A stretch of 64,000 nucleotides of DNA, taken from positions 17,180,576 to 17,244,575 of the forward strand of contig OZ024722.1 of the NCBI GenBank assembly GCA_964016875.1, given 5' to 3'. The notes under the pieces are model-generated. The model searched no databases, had not been told where the DNA came from, and saw only the letters and a program-made list of their open reading frames with translations. Numbering within the stretch: position 1 is the first letter of the stretch; each line of letters opens with the position of its first letter. Both the position numbers and the translations under genes were made by a program. The stretch is from Fallopia convolvulus. Taxonomy: Eukaryota; Streptophyta; Magnoliopsida; Caryophyllales; Polygonaceae. Below are positions 42,978-54,869 of this stretch, one piece after another.

Positions 42978-43762
42978 TAGGGCTGTCAAAATTTGACCCG
43001 ACCCGAGAAATCCGCCCGACTCCGAACCCGACCCGATCCGAGAAAAAGATAAAAAGTTTTATACCCGAGACATGTTTGACCCGAACTGATTTGACCCGAA
43101 TCCGAAAAAACCCGAACTCGAGATTAACCCAAACCCAATTATACCCGAATGGACTAAGCCTGATGCAACCCGATATCCGATGCTACCCGATTCGAAGTCA
43201 TCCGAAAATCCGAAGTTACCCGACCCAAAACCATCCGAAAATCCGAAGTTACCCGACCCGCAACCATCCGAAAATTACATTATATTTTAAAATATTAATG
43301 ATAGTGAATATTTATTATAATTATGTTTTAATTTAAATGTTCAATTAAATATTTAGACCTAGAGTAGTGTAACTACAAAAAATCAATATTCGATATATGG
43401 TTTGAATTAAAATCCGGCTTACTCGAAATCAGATTAACCGAAAATTCGGTCAAAGTCGAAATCCAATTTACCCAAAATCCGAAAAACCCGAAACCCGACT
43501 CATCCGAAATCCGACTAAATCCGAAACTAAATAAACCCGAAACCGGACTTATCCGAAATCAAGTTGGACCGAAAACCGAATTACCCGACCGAAATTGACC
43601 CGAAACCCGACTTTGCCCGATTAATTGAGCACCCGAGCCGAATTGATCCAACCCAATTTGACCCGATTTTCAAAATATCCGAATTTGACCCGAATCCGAA
43701 CTTACCCGAAACTGAATTGATCCGACCCAAACCCGACCCGACCCGCCCGATTGACACCCCTA
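42978..43762. mobile_element. Non-autonomous hAT element made of CCCGA words
   Basis: Ends TAGGGCTGTCAA and TTGACACCCCTA are inverted, with an exact 8-bp target duplication GTGCCATG (42970-42977, 43763-43770). The interior is largely irregular repetition of ACCCGA, ATCCGAA and CCGAAA words around an AT-rich centre. Confidence 0.9.
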
Positions 43763-44228
43763 GTGCCATGCCATGAAATCCCAATTCCCAACCTGTCGCC
43801 CATTTTAGGGTTTGTAGTATATTTTGTAGGTACAACTCTATTTTTCTTTCTGAAAACATTAATACAATATGAATGAATATTCCCATTCACCAAAACCCCA
43901 GAATTCTAAAAATAGACTCTATTTTAACAATTCTCAAGTGCCACTGTCCAAGTGTCAATTGATTAATCTACTAGAAATCACGCACTTACTTGGTCAAATT
44001 TCAAACTTAACCCATTCAAACAAGGCAAGTACAAATTATACTACTTCACGAGCCACACAGTCAAGATGGCAAAGCAAATAAATAAGGCGAATTTATTAAG
44101 CAAGAAATATAGACCACAAAAAAAGGAATTTGGAAAATCTAAACATACAATCTCAAAGCCTGGATGTTCAAATCACCACATCACACAATGCGTAGAAACA
44201 AACCTATGAAAGAAAATGACTATCCTGG

Positions 44229-47200
44229 TTAGAGCGGTCCAGTTCTGAGCGCGTTGTCCAGATCAGAGATTAAATCGTTAACATCTTCAATCCCAACCGA
44301 GATGCGCACAAGATCTTCAGTCAGGCCCCTAGCCTCGCGTACTGCAGATGGTATGCTTGCATGGGACATGAAACATGGAATGCTTATAAGAGATTTCACA
44401 CTCCCTGAAATGTATTTATGAAGGAAGTCAGGATTTATGTTGATTTTCACTTTTAATATCCAAAGAGGCAACAGGATGTTAAACACATAAGGGCACAAAA
44501 AGAGCACTGGTGTTCAGCAGAATCACATTCTTTCTCAAAAGTAACTTTCAAGCATTCTCAATAGCAGAAATGTAACCATCATCATGTTTACACTTCTGTA
44601 AAGAATGAATTTTCAAGCATCATAAGAAAAGTACACATGTGTTTCTTCTCAGTGGGTCAAGAATGATTGCAAACTGTGAGGGTTGAGTATGTTTACCAAA
44701 GCTGACTGTAATGCTGAAGTATTTGGTGCTCTCAACAATATGCTTTGATAGTGCTAAAGACCCTGTGAGAAAGCTGAGCACCGATCCTGCACCTTTTGCC
44801 TGCAAGGGAAAATTTAAATGTTGTTCAGGATTATCTCAATTATATAAAGGGTGATACAGACTGGATGAATGTTTTAGGGAATGATTGTCAGATTCAGATA
44901 TGGTACCTGAGAGTAGTGCAAGGAGCGTCCAGGATGACCAGGAAGGCCAGGGTAGTTTACTTTCTTAACTCGAGGATGGGAGTCAAGGAATTCAGCAATT
45001 TTCTGAGCATTATCCTGTCAAAGTGTACAGAATTTAATTTTCAGAAATTGCCCCTCTTCATCTTTTATTGCATGCATAACCAAAGGTCTCTTGTTACTTC
45101 TTATTAGGATACAAATGATCTTAAATATAAACTCAAATCAGTTCATTGACCCATTTAGTTGAACTGAAAAAACAATAAACCATAGTAGTTCAAAGATATG
45201 ATAAAAAGACCCTCTGCAGCACCAAGTTGTCAAACAAGGAAGAAAAAGACCCTCCAGCAAATGCCAAACCCCAGAGGCCCAGACTATTGATAAATATCAT
45301 AAACCATGGTAGTTCAAAGATATGATGCAAAATTTTCAGAAAAACTCAGGAAGACTAAAATCAGATTAATATACATACATATATATTTCACATAATCACC
45401 TAAACAAAAAAAAAAAAAAGACAAGCAGTACCTGCTGCTTTTCAACACGGAGGGCCATCGTTTTGATTCCACGTAAGCAAATCCAACAATCAAATGGTGC
45501 TAATCCGGAGCCTTCCGCATTTTGTAGGAAATACAAGTCTTTCGCCAAGCTGGTAAATAAGTACAACTAGTAATGTAAGGGGAACTTATCCGTTGTCTGC
45601 CACCTCTAAATTACAAGCTTACATCTAGATGAAGTGTTGTGTATATTGCAAATTATGAGACAGGTATGTCTATAATGAAGGAAAAGATCCAAATAATACT
45701 TTGATAAAATGAATAAAAATCTAGCAAAAACAAGTTTTGATGTCGCTCTAAAGATCCAATATCTTTAGTTATAACTTCAGAGATTACCACCAGACTGTCT
45801 ACAGTCTTCTCAAGGCATACCTCTTCATTAGTTGAGATGAAGGAAAACTCAGTTCAATAGTAAGAGTGTGTTTGGTAACAATCTTATAGGGAGAAATGAA
45901 TGGGAGGAAAATTTTAAAAAAGAAAGAACATAGAAGGGAAAAATTTTACAAATTTTTTGTTTGGTTAGAAGGAAAAAAATTGGAGGAAAATAGTTAGTGT
46001 TGTTTGGTTTGCAAGAGAAAGGGAAGAGAATTTACGGTTAAACTACCAAATTAAGCAATAATTTTTATTTTAGTTTTTTTTTTATAAAAAGGCTCAACTC
46101 CACTTTCCCTTCAGATTTCACCAAATTGGAGAGATCCACTTCCACTTTCTTCTATTTTTTTCTCTTTCTTTCCCTCCTTTTTCTTCTAATTCTCTTAAAT
46201 AAAAATTAACCAAACAAGAAAAATAAATTTCTCCCCTTCCTTCTATTAAATTCCACCCTTTTCCATCAAACCAAACACACTCTAAAGGACATAAAAACAA
46301 ATTGCTTATAGGTCATACCTTTCCCCTTTTATAGAAAGAATGCCAGCCATTACATCACTATGCCCGGCTATGAATTTAGTAGCAGAATACATCACAATAT
46401 CTGTCGGTAAATAGATCACAATGACTAAGCGAATCTGACAAAAGAGTTGTATGAATATTTCCGAAGTCATATAAAATGCACATTACCTGCTCCAAGTTCC
46501 AGAGGTTGAGACAATACAGGAGACATGATGCTATTATCCACCAATACAAGAGCACCGTGTGCATGAGCCAACTCTGTAATTTTCTATTGAATAAAACGAT
46601 AAAATGAGATAAATCTTCAAAAAAGATACGCTCACAAAATAAGAAGTTATAAACAAAAAAATTGCCACAAACTTACATGTAATTGTAATTTGTAATGACT
46701 TAAATTAAAAAGTATTTATAAGCACATGTATGTTTTTTAAGGCACTTATATACACAAAACATATATTTATATTGAACAAATACCGCTTTAAACAGAAATA
46801 CAATACACAAGCAAACTATTGCTTTAATCATTCCAACTATCGAAAAATTTTTAAATATCTTCTACAATCTAATGCACAGAAGCTTTTCATTATCACAATG
46901 GTGATTGAAGAAGAGAGTTTTACCCAGCCACACAAGAAAATAGTATTATACAAATCATAAACAAAAAGAAACAAATATACAAAGTTGCCTTACACGAATG
47001 TCACAGATTTGCAGCCTAGGATTTGTTGGGCTCTCCAACCACACAAGTTTTGTCTTTGGCCCAATTGTAGATGCAACTTCTTCCGGATCAACCATATTTA
47101 CTCTCCTGCACATTAATCGTTTAGACCATAAGCAAGCCACTTCACAAGGAAGAAGAGTATGAGGAAGGGAAAAAAAAGGAATGGTAAAGAATAATTTTAC

Positions 47201-48432
47201 TAACTTCACTATAATCCCCATCTTTGGTACTACTTGAGAAAGTAGGCGATCTGAACCTCCATAAATATCATCTCCCGCAACAATTTCCTCTCCTGTATTC
47301 TTAAAATGTTTTAGAAAGCTAATTTAACAATACGGTTACACGAAAGCATACAAAAGGATTAGAGCTAGTGAAAATAAGTAAAACTAACTGAAGAGCATGA
47401 TAAAATTCAAAACAGAAAAGGAACAGAAAGAATCAAGACCAGCTCCAATAAGACGAGTGACAACAGCCAATGCAGCCATTCCACTTGTAAAGCAAAGTGC
47501 TCGATCTGCCTTCTCTAGTTTTGCCATCAAGCTGAGATAAAACAGAGAAAGTAAATCTATTAATAAAAAATTGTGGATGCCATTTCAGTAACCTTAAATG
47601 CAATAAGTACATTCGAACCTTTCCAAGACATCACGTGTAGGATTTCCACTTCTTGTATAGTCATAAGGTCCATTATGGGTTGCTGATGGCTAGAAAAAGG
47701 TTTCAATATTTTACAAACAAGAAGTGAGAACAACCAAAAAAAATAATAATTAAAAACTACTACTTAAAAGTTAAAAAGTTTTAATTGACACAACATGACC
47801 AACGCTCAACTCAAAACTCAGAGCAACAAGATGCCACAGAAAACCAACGCTCAACTCAACCACTTTTTTATTTCATTCGTGACTTGCCTGCTTAAATGTA
47901 GCTGTTTGATAAATTGGCGTGCTCATTGAACCATACGGGTCAAATTTATCCTCAAAATTCATCAGCATTGTCGACATGTTGGGTTCTTCCACCTGCAATT
48001 CTGCTATCAAATGCATATGAGATGTCAAGTTTGTGGCAGTACAAATGAAATCAAAGAAGCAGAAACACTGAACAAAAGCGCCAACCGTCCAAGCATTCAG
48101 CCAAATTCGAAAGGCTGGCTTCAATCTCAGTTTTCCCCACGGAATTCACCTCAAATGTAATGTTTTTACTCATTGGCAGTTGCGGGGGGTGAAATCCCAC
48201 ACTGGATGAAGAGAGACCAGTTGCAAAACCCTAATAATTATAAGAAAACAGAAAAAGTAGATCACGATCAATCTTCTAGTAATTGCGAAAATAATACTTC
48301 AGGAGAAATGGAATTTTTCTAGACTTGCAAGATTGGGAAGTCTTGGGGATTTTGAGTAAGAAAATACATTACCTGAAAGTAAAGCTTGGAGGACGGAGTG
48401 TTCAGACAAGGACGGAGAGAGAAGGCAACCAT
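44229..48432 (-). CDS. CBL: Cystathionine beta-lyase, plastid
   Basis: Thirteen exons join in frame to 454 residues: 48432-48373, 48230-48086, 48000-47888, 47689-47619, 47531-47440, 47292-47205, 47105-46994, 46583-46487, 46400-46319, 45549-45432, 45014-44907, 44799-44697, 44404-44229. The enzyme cleaves cystathionine to homocysteine in plastid methionine synthesis and uses pyridoxal phosphate. YDYTRSGNPTRD, FTSGMAALAVV, GGSDRLLSQVV, KLVWLESPTNP, VLVDNSIMSP and SATKFIAGHSD (the cofactor lysine) appear in family order, then EGSGLAPFDCW and GLTEDLVRISVGIED near the end. The first ~60 residues are serine-rich and fit a transit peptide. All introns are GT-AG except the third, GC-AG. Exon 2 to 3 uses the first of two AG sites; the second, eight bases on, would break the frame. 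Length is close to Arabidopsis CBL (464). An in-frame upstream ATG at 48597 could extend the N-terminus. Confidence 0.97.
45865..46282. mobile_element. Tourist-like MITE in CBL intron 9
   Basis: 418 bp with inverted ends GAGTGTGTTTGGT and ACCAAACACACTC and the 3-bp duplication TAA (45862-45864, 46283-46285), typical of PIF/Harbinger. It lies in the intron between exons 9 and 10 and leaves both splice sites intact. Confidence 0.92.
47690..47887 (-). other. GC-AG intron of CBL
   Basis: The exon 3/4 junction reads CAG|GCAAGT...CTAG|CCA. Only this GC donor keeps TATFKQ joined in frame to PSATHNGPYDY. The donor otherwise matches the strong consensus seen in GC-AG introns. Confidence 0.85.
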
Positions 48433-49000
48433 GTCTAGGCGAAAAGTAGCACTAGGAGTGGTAACCTGCAGCCTGTTTCGAAATGAATTAAGCACAGAGA
48501 CAGGACAATCACGCAGAGAACAAATTTCAAAGAAAAACAAGCAGCAACCAAGCGGTGGACGGACTGGACGTCGGGGACTCGCCGGTGTCGGATACAAATT
48601 AACATATCTACAAATTAAATTGATTTTTGACTCACTAGTTGGCGAAGTGGCACAACCAGGCGGTGGACTATAGGCCGGCGGTAGGCTGGTTGTCGCCGGA
48701 GACTCGCCGGTCGGTGGATTAAAGATCGCGAAATGGAGAAGAATGGAGCTGGCGATAGCAGAGGGGTGAGAAGAGAGTCGAAAGAAATGGGTTCAGCGGC
48801 AAGCGTATTAGAAAGAAAACATAGCAAACTATGGACCATAGTCATAATAGTTTGCATAGCAGTCTCTTTTTAACAAAAAATTACAAAATAGGCCCATAAT
48901 TTTTCTCCTATTATTTTCTCCTCACTAGGGTTTTTCTAGTTTCTCCAAAAGATCGACTCTTCCATTCCGCGGACTAGCTTAGAGGCTCCGACTTCCTACC
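48433..49000 (-). promoter_or_regulatory. Upstream region of CBL
   Basis: Expected promoter and 5' untranslated region of the lyase gene. A TTTTTCTCCTATTATTTTCTCCTC pyrimidine-rich tract lies near 48899-48922. I could not assign a TATA box with confidence, and the short frames here have no domain. Confidence 0.35.
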
Positions 49001-49014
49001 ATTGCAAATTTAGG

Positions 49015-49150
49015 TATAACATCAGGTCTCACTGTTCTGTTCAGCAGCCGAGCTCATGAAAATTGTTGCCGAGCGTGTAGCAACCAGAGGAACACTCTCC
49101 AACTGATCAGTAGCTCTAAAGATCAAGTTGTTGTGAGCCTTCCAAATATA
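49015..49150 (-). pseudogene. LINE ORF2 C-terminal fragment
   Basis: Minus strand reads IVWYIWKAHNNLIFRATDQ, the WxIWKxRN segment of plant L1 ORF2 between the zinc-binding and RNase H parts. Only about 130 bp are recognisable. Confidence 0.55.
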
Positions 49151-49502
49151 CCAAACAATATAAGCAAATAAAGAACTCTAGTGATTTCGGGCTCTGATGT
49201 TCGAACGTATCCAATCTTTGATGTCTAAAACCCCGAAGAGAAAGACACTATTGATTTTCTATGAACTAACGAAATTACACTCCTCATGATCTATAAAATT
49301 AAATACCATAATTTAAACTTATTCTAGACTCAGAAATTGACAATAGAATCAAAACCTTATTTTCAAAAGAGAAATCATTCAAAATTCTTTATAACCAAAA
49401 CAAAACTTAACCCTTATATTTCATAACTCATTCAAATCGCACTATCTAACTTAGGCATTGAAACACATTTAAACATTTAAACAAAGATTTGTGAGTGGAA
49501 GC
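49151..49502. other. Spacer left of the gag-protease element
   Basis: No gene recognised. It may belong to the older retroelement into which the 49.5-55.4 kb element jumped, since a primer site of such an element lies on the far side at 55531. Confidence 0.4.
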
Positions 49503-50075
49503 TGTGAGCGGGTAAAACAAACATAGCTACCATAATTATTTTGGTAAATCTATTTTATAGGTATTTCTTAAGTTACCGTGTATTTATTATTATTTTTATT
49601 TATTTTCCTATTATTAAAAATATGGAAGTTGTGCAACTTAATGGAAGATTCTATCCTTCAAATATGATAGAATTAAACTTGGAGAAAGGGGGAATATTCC
49701 TACCTTGGGCTCTAAGCAATCTGACTAGCCCTAGGAAATATAGAAAGTCGACCCCCCCTGATCTTCTTCTTCCATTATAAATACACGCCTTAGGTGTGTA
49801 GGGAGAGCCACATGTGCATATCGGTGTATTCTAAAAACTTGAACAGGCTAATACTCGCTTAGCTCGACTGTTCAGAGATTCTCTATTCTCTCGTTCTACC
49901 TCGACGCTCGAAACAACAATTCGCTCTTTTAACTTAGGCATTGGAGGTGGATTAGGGGGTCCCCGCCCCCTATGTCCATTATTTTGTAGGTTTTAGGTCA
50001 GAAGATACGGTGTGGAGCGGAAGAGGAAGGAGTCCACAATTAGTGCATTGAAGACCGATTTTTTCTGCATTAACA
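49503..50075 (+). repeat. 5' LTR of the gag-protease element
   Basis: 573 bp, TGTGAGCGGG to GCATTAACA, with a CATTATAAATAC TATA box near 49775. Confidence 0.87.
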
Positions 50076-50094
50076 ATTGGTGCCGTCCGTGGAG
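50076..50094 (+). other. Primer-binding site of the gag-protease element
   Basis: ATTGGTGCCGTCCGTGGAG follows the LTR directly; TTGGTGCCG and TTGGCGCCGTC-type primer sites are common in plant Ty3 elements of the Tat and related lineages. Confidence 0.7.
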
Positions 50095-50118
50095 AACGAG
50101 TACTTGATCCACGCAATT

Positions 50119-51408
50119 ATGGTGTTGGAATCGATCCCTGAGAATCAAGAAGTCGTCTTTGGAAACCCTGGGGCATCGTCGCGAAGCGAAATCGCGCAAG
50201 GTACGCCCATCGAACAAAACCGTGATCGCGGTACTGAAGGCCGCGGCCGCGACACTGTAGACCGCGACCGCGGTACTATACACCGCAACCGCGGATCGGC
50301 GAGCGAAGCCGAAATTTCCGATGAACGCTCACAAAACCAAACCCTAATGGAAGTCGATCATACTAATTCCGATAATCGTTCGGAAGGTCAGACCTTTGTG
50401 CCCGAAAACAATTTGAACCTTGACCTGGCCCCTCTCCCCAGTATGGTTGTTCATCGCACAGACCGTTCGGGGCCCGAGTCAAGCGACGAAATCATCAATC
50501 GTGGTACTTCAAGGCCTGAATCAACTGAATTCAATCAAGCATGGGAGTCGGCAATGCGTGTTTCTGAAAACAAGAACAGTCGAAGGGTTCAAGAGCAAGA
50601 CGAATCGGTCCAAACGATCGCGATTGTCGAACAGGACCGCGACCGCGACCAGTCGAACTGCGCCCACGGTTCAGAAAACCGTGATCGCGGGCTGCATATT
50701 TCTGATCCTTCTCTCTCTATTCGCGAGCCAAACCCTAATTTGGTTAGCCCTCGTCTAGAGCAAGACCAATCTAGTCGTGCCGAGTCTAATCCCATTAGAG
50801 GTGACAATCACATCACCTTGTCATCCGCTCCAAACGGCGGGAATGGGGTATCTACAACCGCCGGAGATGAAGAAGAAGACGATGTCACCCATGCTTTGGC
50901 TACTATTCTGAGAGAGAATGAAAAGTACCAAACTAGGTGTGCGGAGGCTGAATCCCGTTTGGACATTGCCCTAGATGAAATCGCCAGGCTAAAGCGCTCA
51001 TTGGATAAAATTCAAGACACTCGTTCTATTGATGAGTTGGAAATTGAGAGGACTACTCAACGGCTTGCTAGTGTTATTGAATTCGCCGATAATCGTCGTG
51101 GTCCTCAATCGATCAATTCGGGCGAATCAGACGATATGCAGGTTGATTATGATAGCGACCAGAGAGCGCCAAGAAGCTGGCGAAGGGACCACCACCACGA
51201 GTCGCCCCCGCGTAAGAGGTCTTGGGCCTCGGATCCCCCTCAGTCTAGCGACCCATCCTCGGACAACTCGGGCAAAGCCGATAACCGCCATAATCGCCAC
51301 GGGCGAAGCCGTGACCTCAGCAGAAGGGACCGCGACCGCGGTGACAAGGGCTGCCTGAAGTGTCGCCTGAATGCTGAACCGAGGTTAAAAGCGCGGGTTA
51401 GCATGTAA
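50119..51408 (+). CDS. Gag N-terminal protein of the gag-protease element
   Basis: The first ATG (MVLESIPENQ) is at 50119; the open frame before it runs into the primer site and has no ATG. About 430 residues are hydrophilic, with clusters of alternating arginine, aspartate and glycine (RDRG, DRDRG, RNRG) near residues 40-75 and again near 180-205, encoded by the CG-rich palindromic words. A coiled-coil-like stretch (LATILRENEKYQTRCAEAE and LDEIARLKRSLDKIQD) lies near residues 270-315. The end is arginine- and serine-rich. It stops at TAA before the conserved gag core, which resumes at 52640 in a separate frame, so gag is probably split by an insertion. Confidence 0.65.
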   Translation: MVLESIPENQEVVFGNPGASSRSEIAQGTPIEQNRDRGTEGRGRDTVDRDRGTIHRNRGSASEAEISDERSQNQTLMEVDHTNSDNRSEGQTFVPENNLNLDLAPLPSMVVHRTDRSGPESSDEIINRGTSRPESTEFNQAWESAMRVSENKNSRRVQEQDESVQTIAIVEQDRDRDQSNCAHGSENRDRGLHISDPSLSIREPNPNLVSPRLEQDQSSRAESNPIRGDNHITLSSAPNGGNGVSTTAGDEEEDDVTHALATILRENEKYQTRCAEAESRLDIALDEIARLKRSLDKIQDTRSIDELEIERTTQRLASVIEFADNRRGPQSINSGESDDMQVDYDSDQRAPRSWRRDHHHESPPRKRSWASDPPQSSDPSSDNSGKADNRHNRHGRSRDLSRRDRDRGDKGCLKCRLNAEPRLKARVSM

Positions 51409-52550
51409 AAGCGCAACCGCGCTTTTGGAGGTCAAGTCGCGCAATTGGCTTTCTACGCAGAGACTTGGGCCGACGTTTGGGCTTTGTTTTTGGGCTTGAT
51501 TGGATTATTTGTCTGAGCTAGTGCTTATTTGTAGGGTTAATGAGGATTGTTTCCTTTGTTATCTTTTATAGTTTTGGAGATACTTTAAAACTCTTGTTAG
51601 TTTCTATCTTTTTCATAACTTAGAACATAATTTTGGAGGCTAGGTCTCTCTTTCAATGAGCAAACTTTGAACCTTTGTAAGTTTTTCTCAATTTAATTAT
51701 GCATTGCTAAATTCTTTGTGTTTAACTAGTTATTGAAATCATAGACTGCATATTATTGTGAGGTTTGATTGATTCTCAACAGCTTGAATAGGTTTTATTC
51801 CCTGTGCTTAATTGAATCAAAATTATTCTAGAGTTTTGTTAGCTTGATCACCTAATAGAATTTCTAGGTTAATTTACAACTAATTTGATTAATGCCCGTT
51901 CGGGGTTGATTAGATAAAGTAGCATCTATAATTTTTTGGACCCGTTCGGGCTATTCAATTGTAGAAGGGAATAAATGCACAAGTAACTTAGATGTCTATT
52001 TGCTCTAAGTGTTTGTTTCTATTGATAACTTGATTCGTAAAGCTGTCGTTTAATTGAATATAAACGTTGTTTTAGGTTGTTAAATGATTAGGGTTGTTTA
52101 GATTGTTAGTTCTCTCAACTCTTTTTGAAGTTTGGGTCATAATCCTTAGTAGGATCATAATCCACGGTAGATTATTCAAGTGAATTGAGAATCAAGAGAA
52201 TCAACGATCAATAAGCATATCTATGATGGATTTAACTAGTTGAAGACTTGTCTCTCATATATTTATAATCAACTTTGCATTCATATTTACTTTTTAGTTT
52301 GCATCTTAGACTAGATAATCATTCCAAAAAAACCCTATATTTCTATTACTTGACACGCAAGTAATAACACACTTACACGAGTCTTTGTAGAATCGAACCT
52401 TACTTACCATTGTACTAAGTTTGGTTAAGTTAGGTTCTTTGATTGGTACAAGAACCACTGTACTAAGTTTGGTTAAGTTAGGTTCTTTGATTGGTATAAC
52501 GACCACTGAAAACACCTTATCAGCATACTCAAAGAAGGCTGCTTGATCTT
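51409..52550. mobile_element. Non-coding stretch interrupting gag
   Basis: Lies between the gag N-terminal frame and the gag core. It holds a CG-rich start (AAAGCGCGGG, AAGCGCAACCGCGC), an AT-rich plus-strand body with two CCCGTTCGGG words (51896 and 51942), and a 48-bp tandem duplication at the right. No terminal repeats or target duplication found. Confidence 0.4.
52412..52507. repeat. 48-bp tandem duplication
   Basis: GTACTAAGTTTGGTTAAG starts at 52412 and again at 52460; the two units differ only towards their ends (GTACAAGAACC against GTATAACGACC). Confidence 0.85.
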
Positions 52551-52639
52551 TTGAGAGCGCAAGGTGGTACCTTGCAGTCATCCCAGGAACAAGCAGAACA
52601 TAAGTTAGTTTTTTTGACATCAACGCCATTCCACTTAGA

Positions 52640-53594
52640 CATCCAACAAGCCCGACCCCCATCAACATTTTCTCCCACATCTTTCACTCTATATGATAGG
52701 AATTCGGATCCTATAAGTCTCATAGCCTCTTAATCCCATAAAATGGCATTGTGGGTGTCTGAGGAGGTTGTCATGTGCAAGATGTTTCTGAGCAGCCTCG
52801 GTAAAAGTCCTTTGAAGTGGTTTCAGAGCCTTAGGTTAGGGTCAATTCGGTCTTGGGATCAGTTGGCCTCTAAGTTCATGAGGCGATATATAGCTAATAG
52901 TCGAGATGCTGCATTAGTTGACATACTCTTCGGCCTCAAACAAGAGAAAGGAGAAAGCTTGCGTCGTTTCTCAAATCGATTCATGGAGTGCTATCTAGAA
53001 GTTGAGGGATGTGATGACAAAACCGCTATTACTGCCTTTAAAAGGGCAATCCTCATTGATAGCAAGTTAAGAGAGGAGTTGACACTACGTCTTACTTCTA
53101 CAATAGCCGAGCTTCAAGAGCGTGTTCATCAGTATATGCGGTTAGAGGAGGCTAATTCCAAAGTAATAGGAAGGTCGTCCTCTCCTCCTCATAAAACTCA
53201 CCGTCGTTTTGGAAACTTTAAGAGAAAGGGTTAGAGTAGAGCGGTTTACACCACATTTAGTGTGCCAATCTATCGGATCCTACCTTGCATTAAGCACGAG
53301 AAATTTTTTCAATATCCTCCCAAAGACGAATGCCATGAAGATGATCCCCGTAGTAGGAAGTATTGCATGTACCACAGAATTCAGTGGCATATGACTGAAG
53401 AGTGTGAGTCATTTAAGAAGTACCTTGAGAGCTTGGTTGAAAAGGGGTACTTGCATGAGTTCATTAAGAAGGACAAGCCTGGAAAAGGTGAAGTCATCCA
53501 AACAATCTCGGCATCTTACATGCATGAAGATGATGAAGAAAGAAGTAACTTTAGGAGGTTTTGCCATGAACTTGAAGTAACGAGAGTTCAGTAA
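52640..53594 (+). pseudogene. Gag core of the gag-protease element, frameshifted
   Basis: Translation in three nearby frames gives FTLYDRNSDPISLIAS, then (52743-53234) KMFLSSLGKSPLKWFQSL, FMRRYIANSRDAALVDILFGLKQEKGESLRRFSNRF and ECYLEVEGCDDKTAITAFKR, the retrotransposon gag domain. A third frame (53262-53594) has YCMYHRIQWHMTEECESFKKYLESLVEKGYL, the CCHC-like knuckle region (C-x2-H form). A stop before KMALW and a frameshift near 53234 separate the parts. Confidence 0.85.
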
Positions 53595-53621
53595 GCCGAG
53601 CCACGACGGCCTCCTTCCCCC

Positions 53622-54290
53622 GTGCGTGCGGTGGATGGGCTAGTCTTTAGAGACAAGGACCTTGTGACAGTCCAAGTTCCTCATAATGACCCCTTAGTCC
53701 TAGCAGTCAAGCTAGAAGGGTTTAAGGTGTGTCGAGCTCTTGTTGATCCAGGGAGTTCAGTTGATATCATGTACAATGAAGTCTTCAAACTCCTTGGGAA
53801 AAGCAATGAAGATTTGATCCCGGTCAAGATGAAATTGACTGGACTTGGTGGCTATCCAACATATCTGCTTGGAATGTTTAAAACCCAAGTCAGTCTAGCC
53901 AAAAAAGTGGTGACTGTTGAGTTCTTGATTGTTGATGTGCCTTCACCATACAATTTGATTTTAGGGAGGCCTTGGATTCATGGGATTGGGGCGGTACCAT
54001 TGACCCTCCATCAAATGGTCCAATTTGGAGATGGAGACGCCATAGTCCGAGTTTGGGCTAATCAATTAGATGCTCATCTATGCTCTAAGAGAAATCGCCC
54101 TAAGTCAGAGTTTATGCGAAAAATGGAAGACGAGTCAAAGATTGAAGACCAACCGCAAAACCACGACCGCGGGCCCAAGGGTCGCGAACGTGCAAAACCC
54201 CGAATCTGGGGCAAAACCGTGGCCGCGGGTCGCCATGCCGCGACCGCGGGGCACCCCGCCACGATCGCGGTACTACATTTGAAAGCATGA
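53622..54290 (+). CDS. Aspartic protease domain of the gag-protease element
   Basis: The 222-codon frame includes FKVCRALVDPGSSVDIMYNEVF near residue 32 (VDPGS holds the catalytic aspartate) and VPSPYNLILGRPWIHG near residue 103, the last protease strand. This is the Ty3 retropepsin of the Tat-like group. After residue 150 the frame runs into CG-rich palindromic words and ends; no polymerase follows. The first ATG lies in a weak context, and the domain is normally part of a gag-pol polyprotein, so expression on its own is not implied. Confidence 0.82.
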   Translation: MRAVDGLVFRDKDLVTVQVPHNDPLVLAVKLEGFKVCRALVDPGSSVDIMYNEVFKLLGKSNEDLIPVKMKLTGLGGYPTYLLGMFKTQVSLAKKVVTVEFLIVDVPSPYNLILGRPWIHGIGAVPLTLHQMVQFGDGDAIVRVWANQLDAHLCSKRNRPKSEFMRKMEDESKIEDQPQNHDRGPKGRERAKPRIWGKTVAAGRHAATAGHPATIAVLHLKA

Positions 54291-54548
54291 CTTCGTGAGA
54301 GATTGATCATGAGCGCAATCACCCATCTTCCCATCTCGGGATTAGGAATTTCTTGTAAACAAGGCACTCTTTTTCCCATGTGGTTTTGATGAGGCCCTTA
54401 GGATTTTTCGTTTTGTGAGTTCATGACATTCATGTTTACTTATTAATAAAAGTCAACTTTTTGCATTAGCTTGAGTCTTGCATAAAAAAACAAATAAATA
54501 CGCAACATTAGTTAATTGCACTAATGGATTTTACATATGCGTATATGT

Positions 54549-54716
54549 GAGATGAAATTTATGATATTCACTCATAAATAAGAGTTTATGATATTCGCGC
54601 GTAAATAAGAGTTTATGATATTCGCTCATATATAAGAGTTTATGATATTCGCTCATAAATGAAGAATTTATGATATTCGCTCATAAATATTGAAGCCCAT
54701 GAAATTCGCTCATGTG
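54549..54716. repeat. Tandem array of 27-29-bp hairpin units
   Basis: About six copies of TTTATGATATTCGCTCATAAATAAGAG, with the last two diverging. Each unit is itself an inverted repeat, TTTATGA - TATTCGC - TCATAAA. It sits between the protease and the 3' LTR. Confidence 0.87.
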
Positions 54717-54869
54717 TGTACGAATATACGAATATACAAATATATGAATATATGAAAGCGTTAGGAGATTTAACATCGACCAATCCACTTGGCCACTCCG
54801 ATTAGTACACCTCTGTACCCTACGTCGTCGTATATGGTAAAACATATAAGGCGGTGTAGGTGGGACAAT

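Noticed and set aside
43076..43776. Short proline/threonine-rich frames (for example MTRTDLTRIRKNPN)
   Set aside because: They are translations of CCCGA-type words inside a hAT element.
50420..50758. 112-codon frame overlapping the gag N-terminus
   Set aside because: Second-frame shadow of the longer gag frame.
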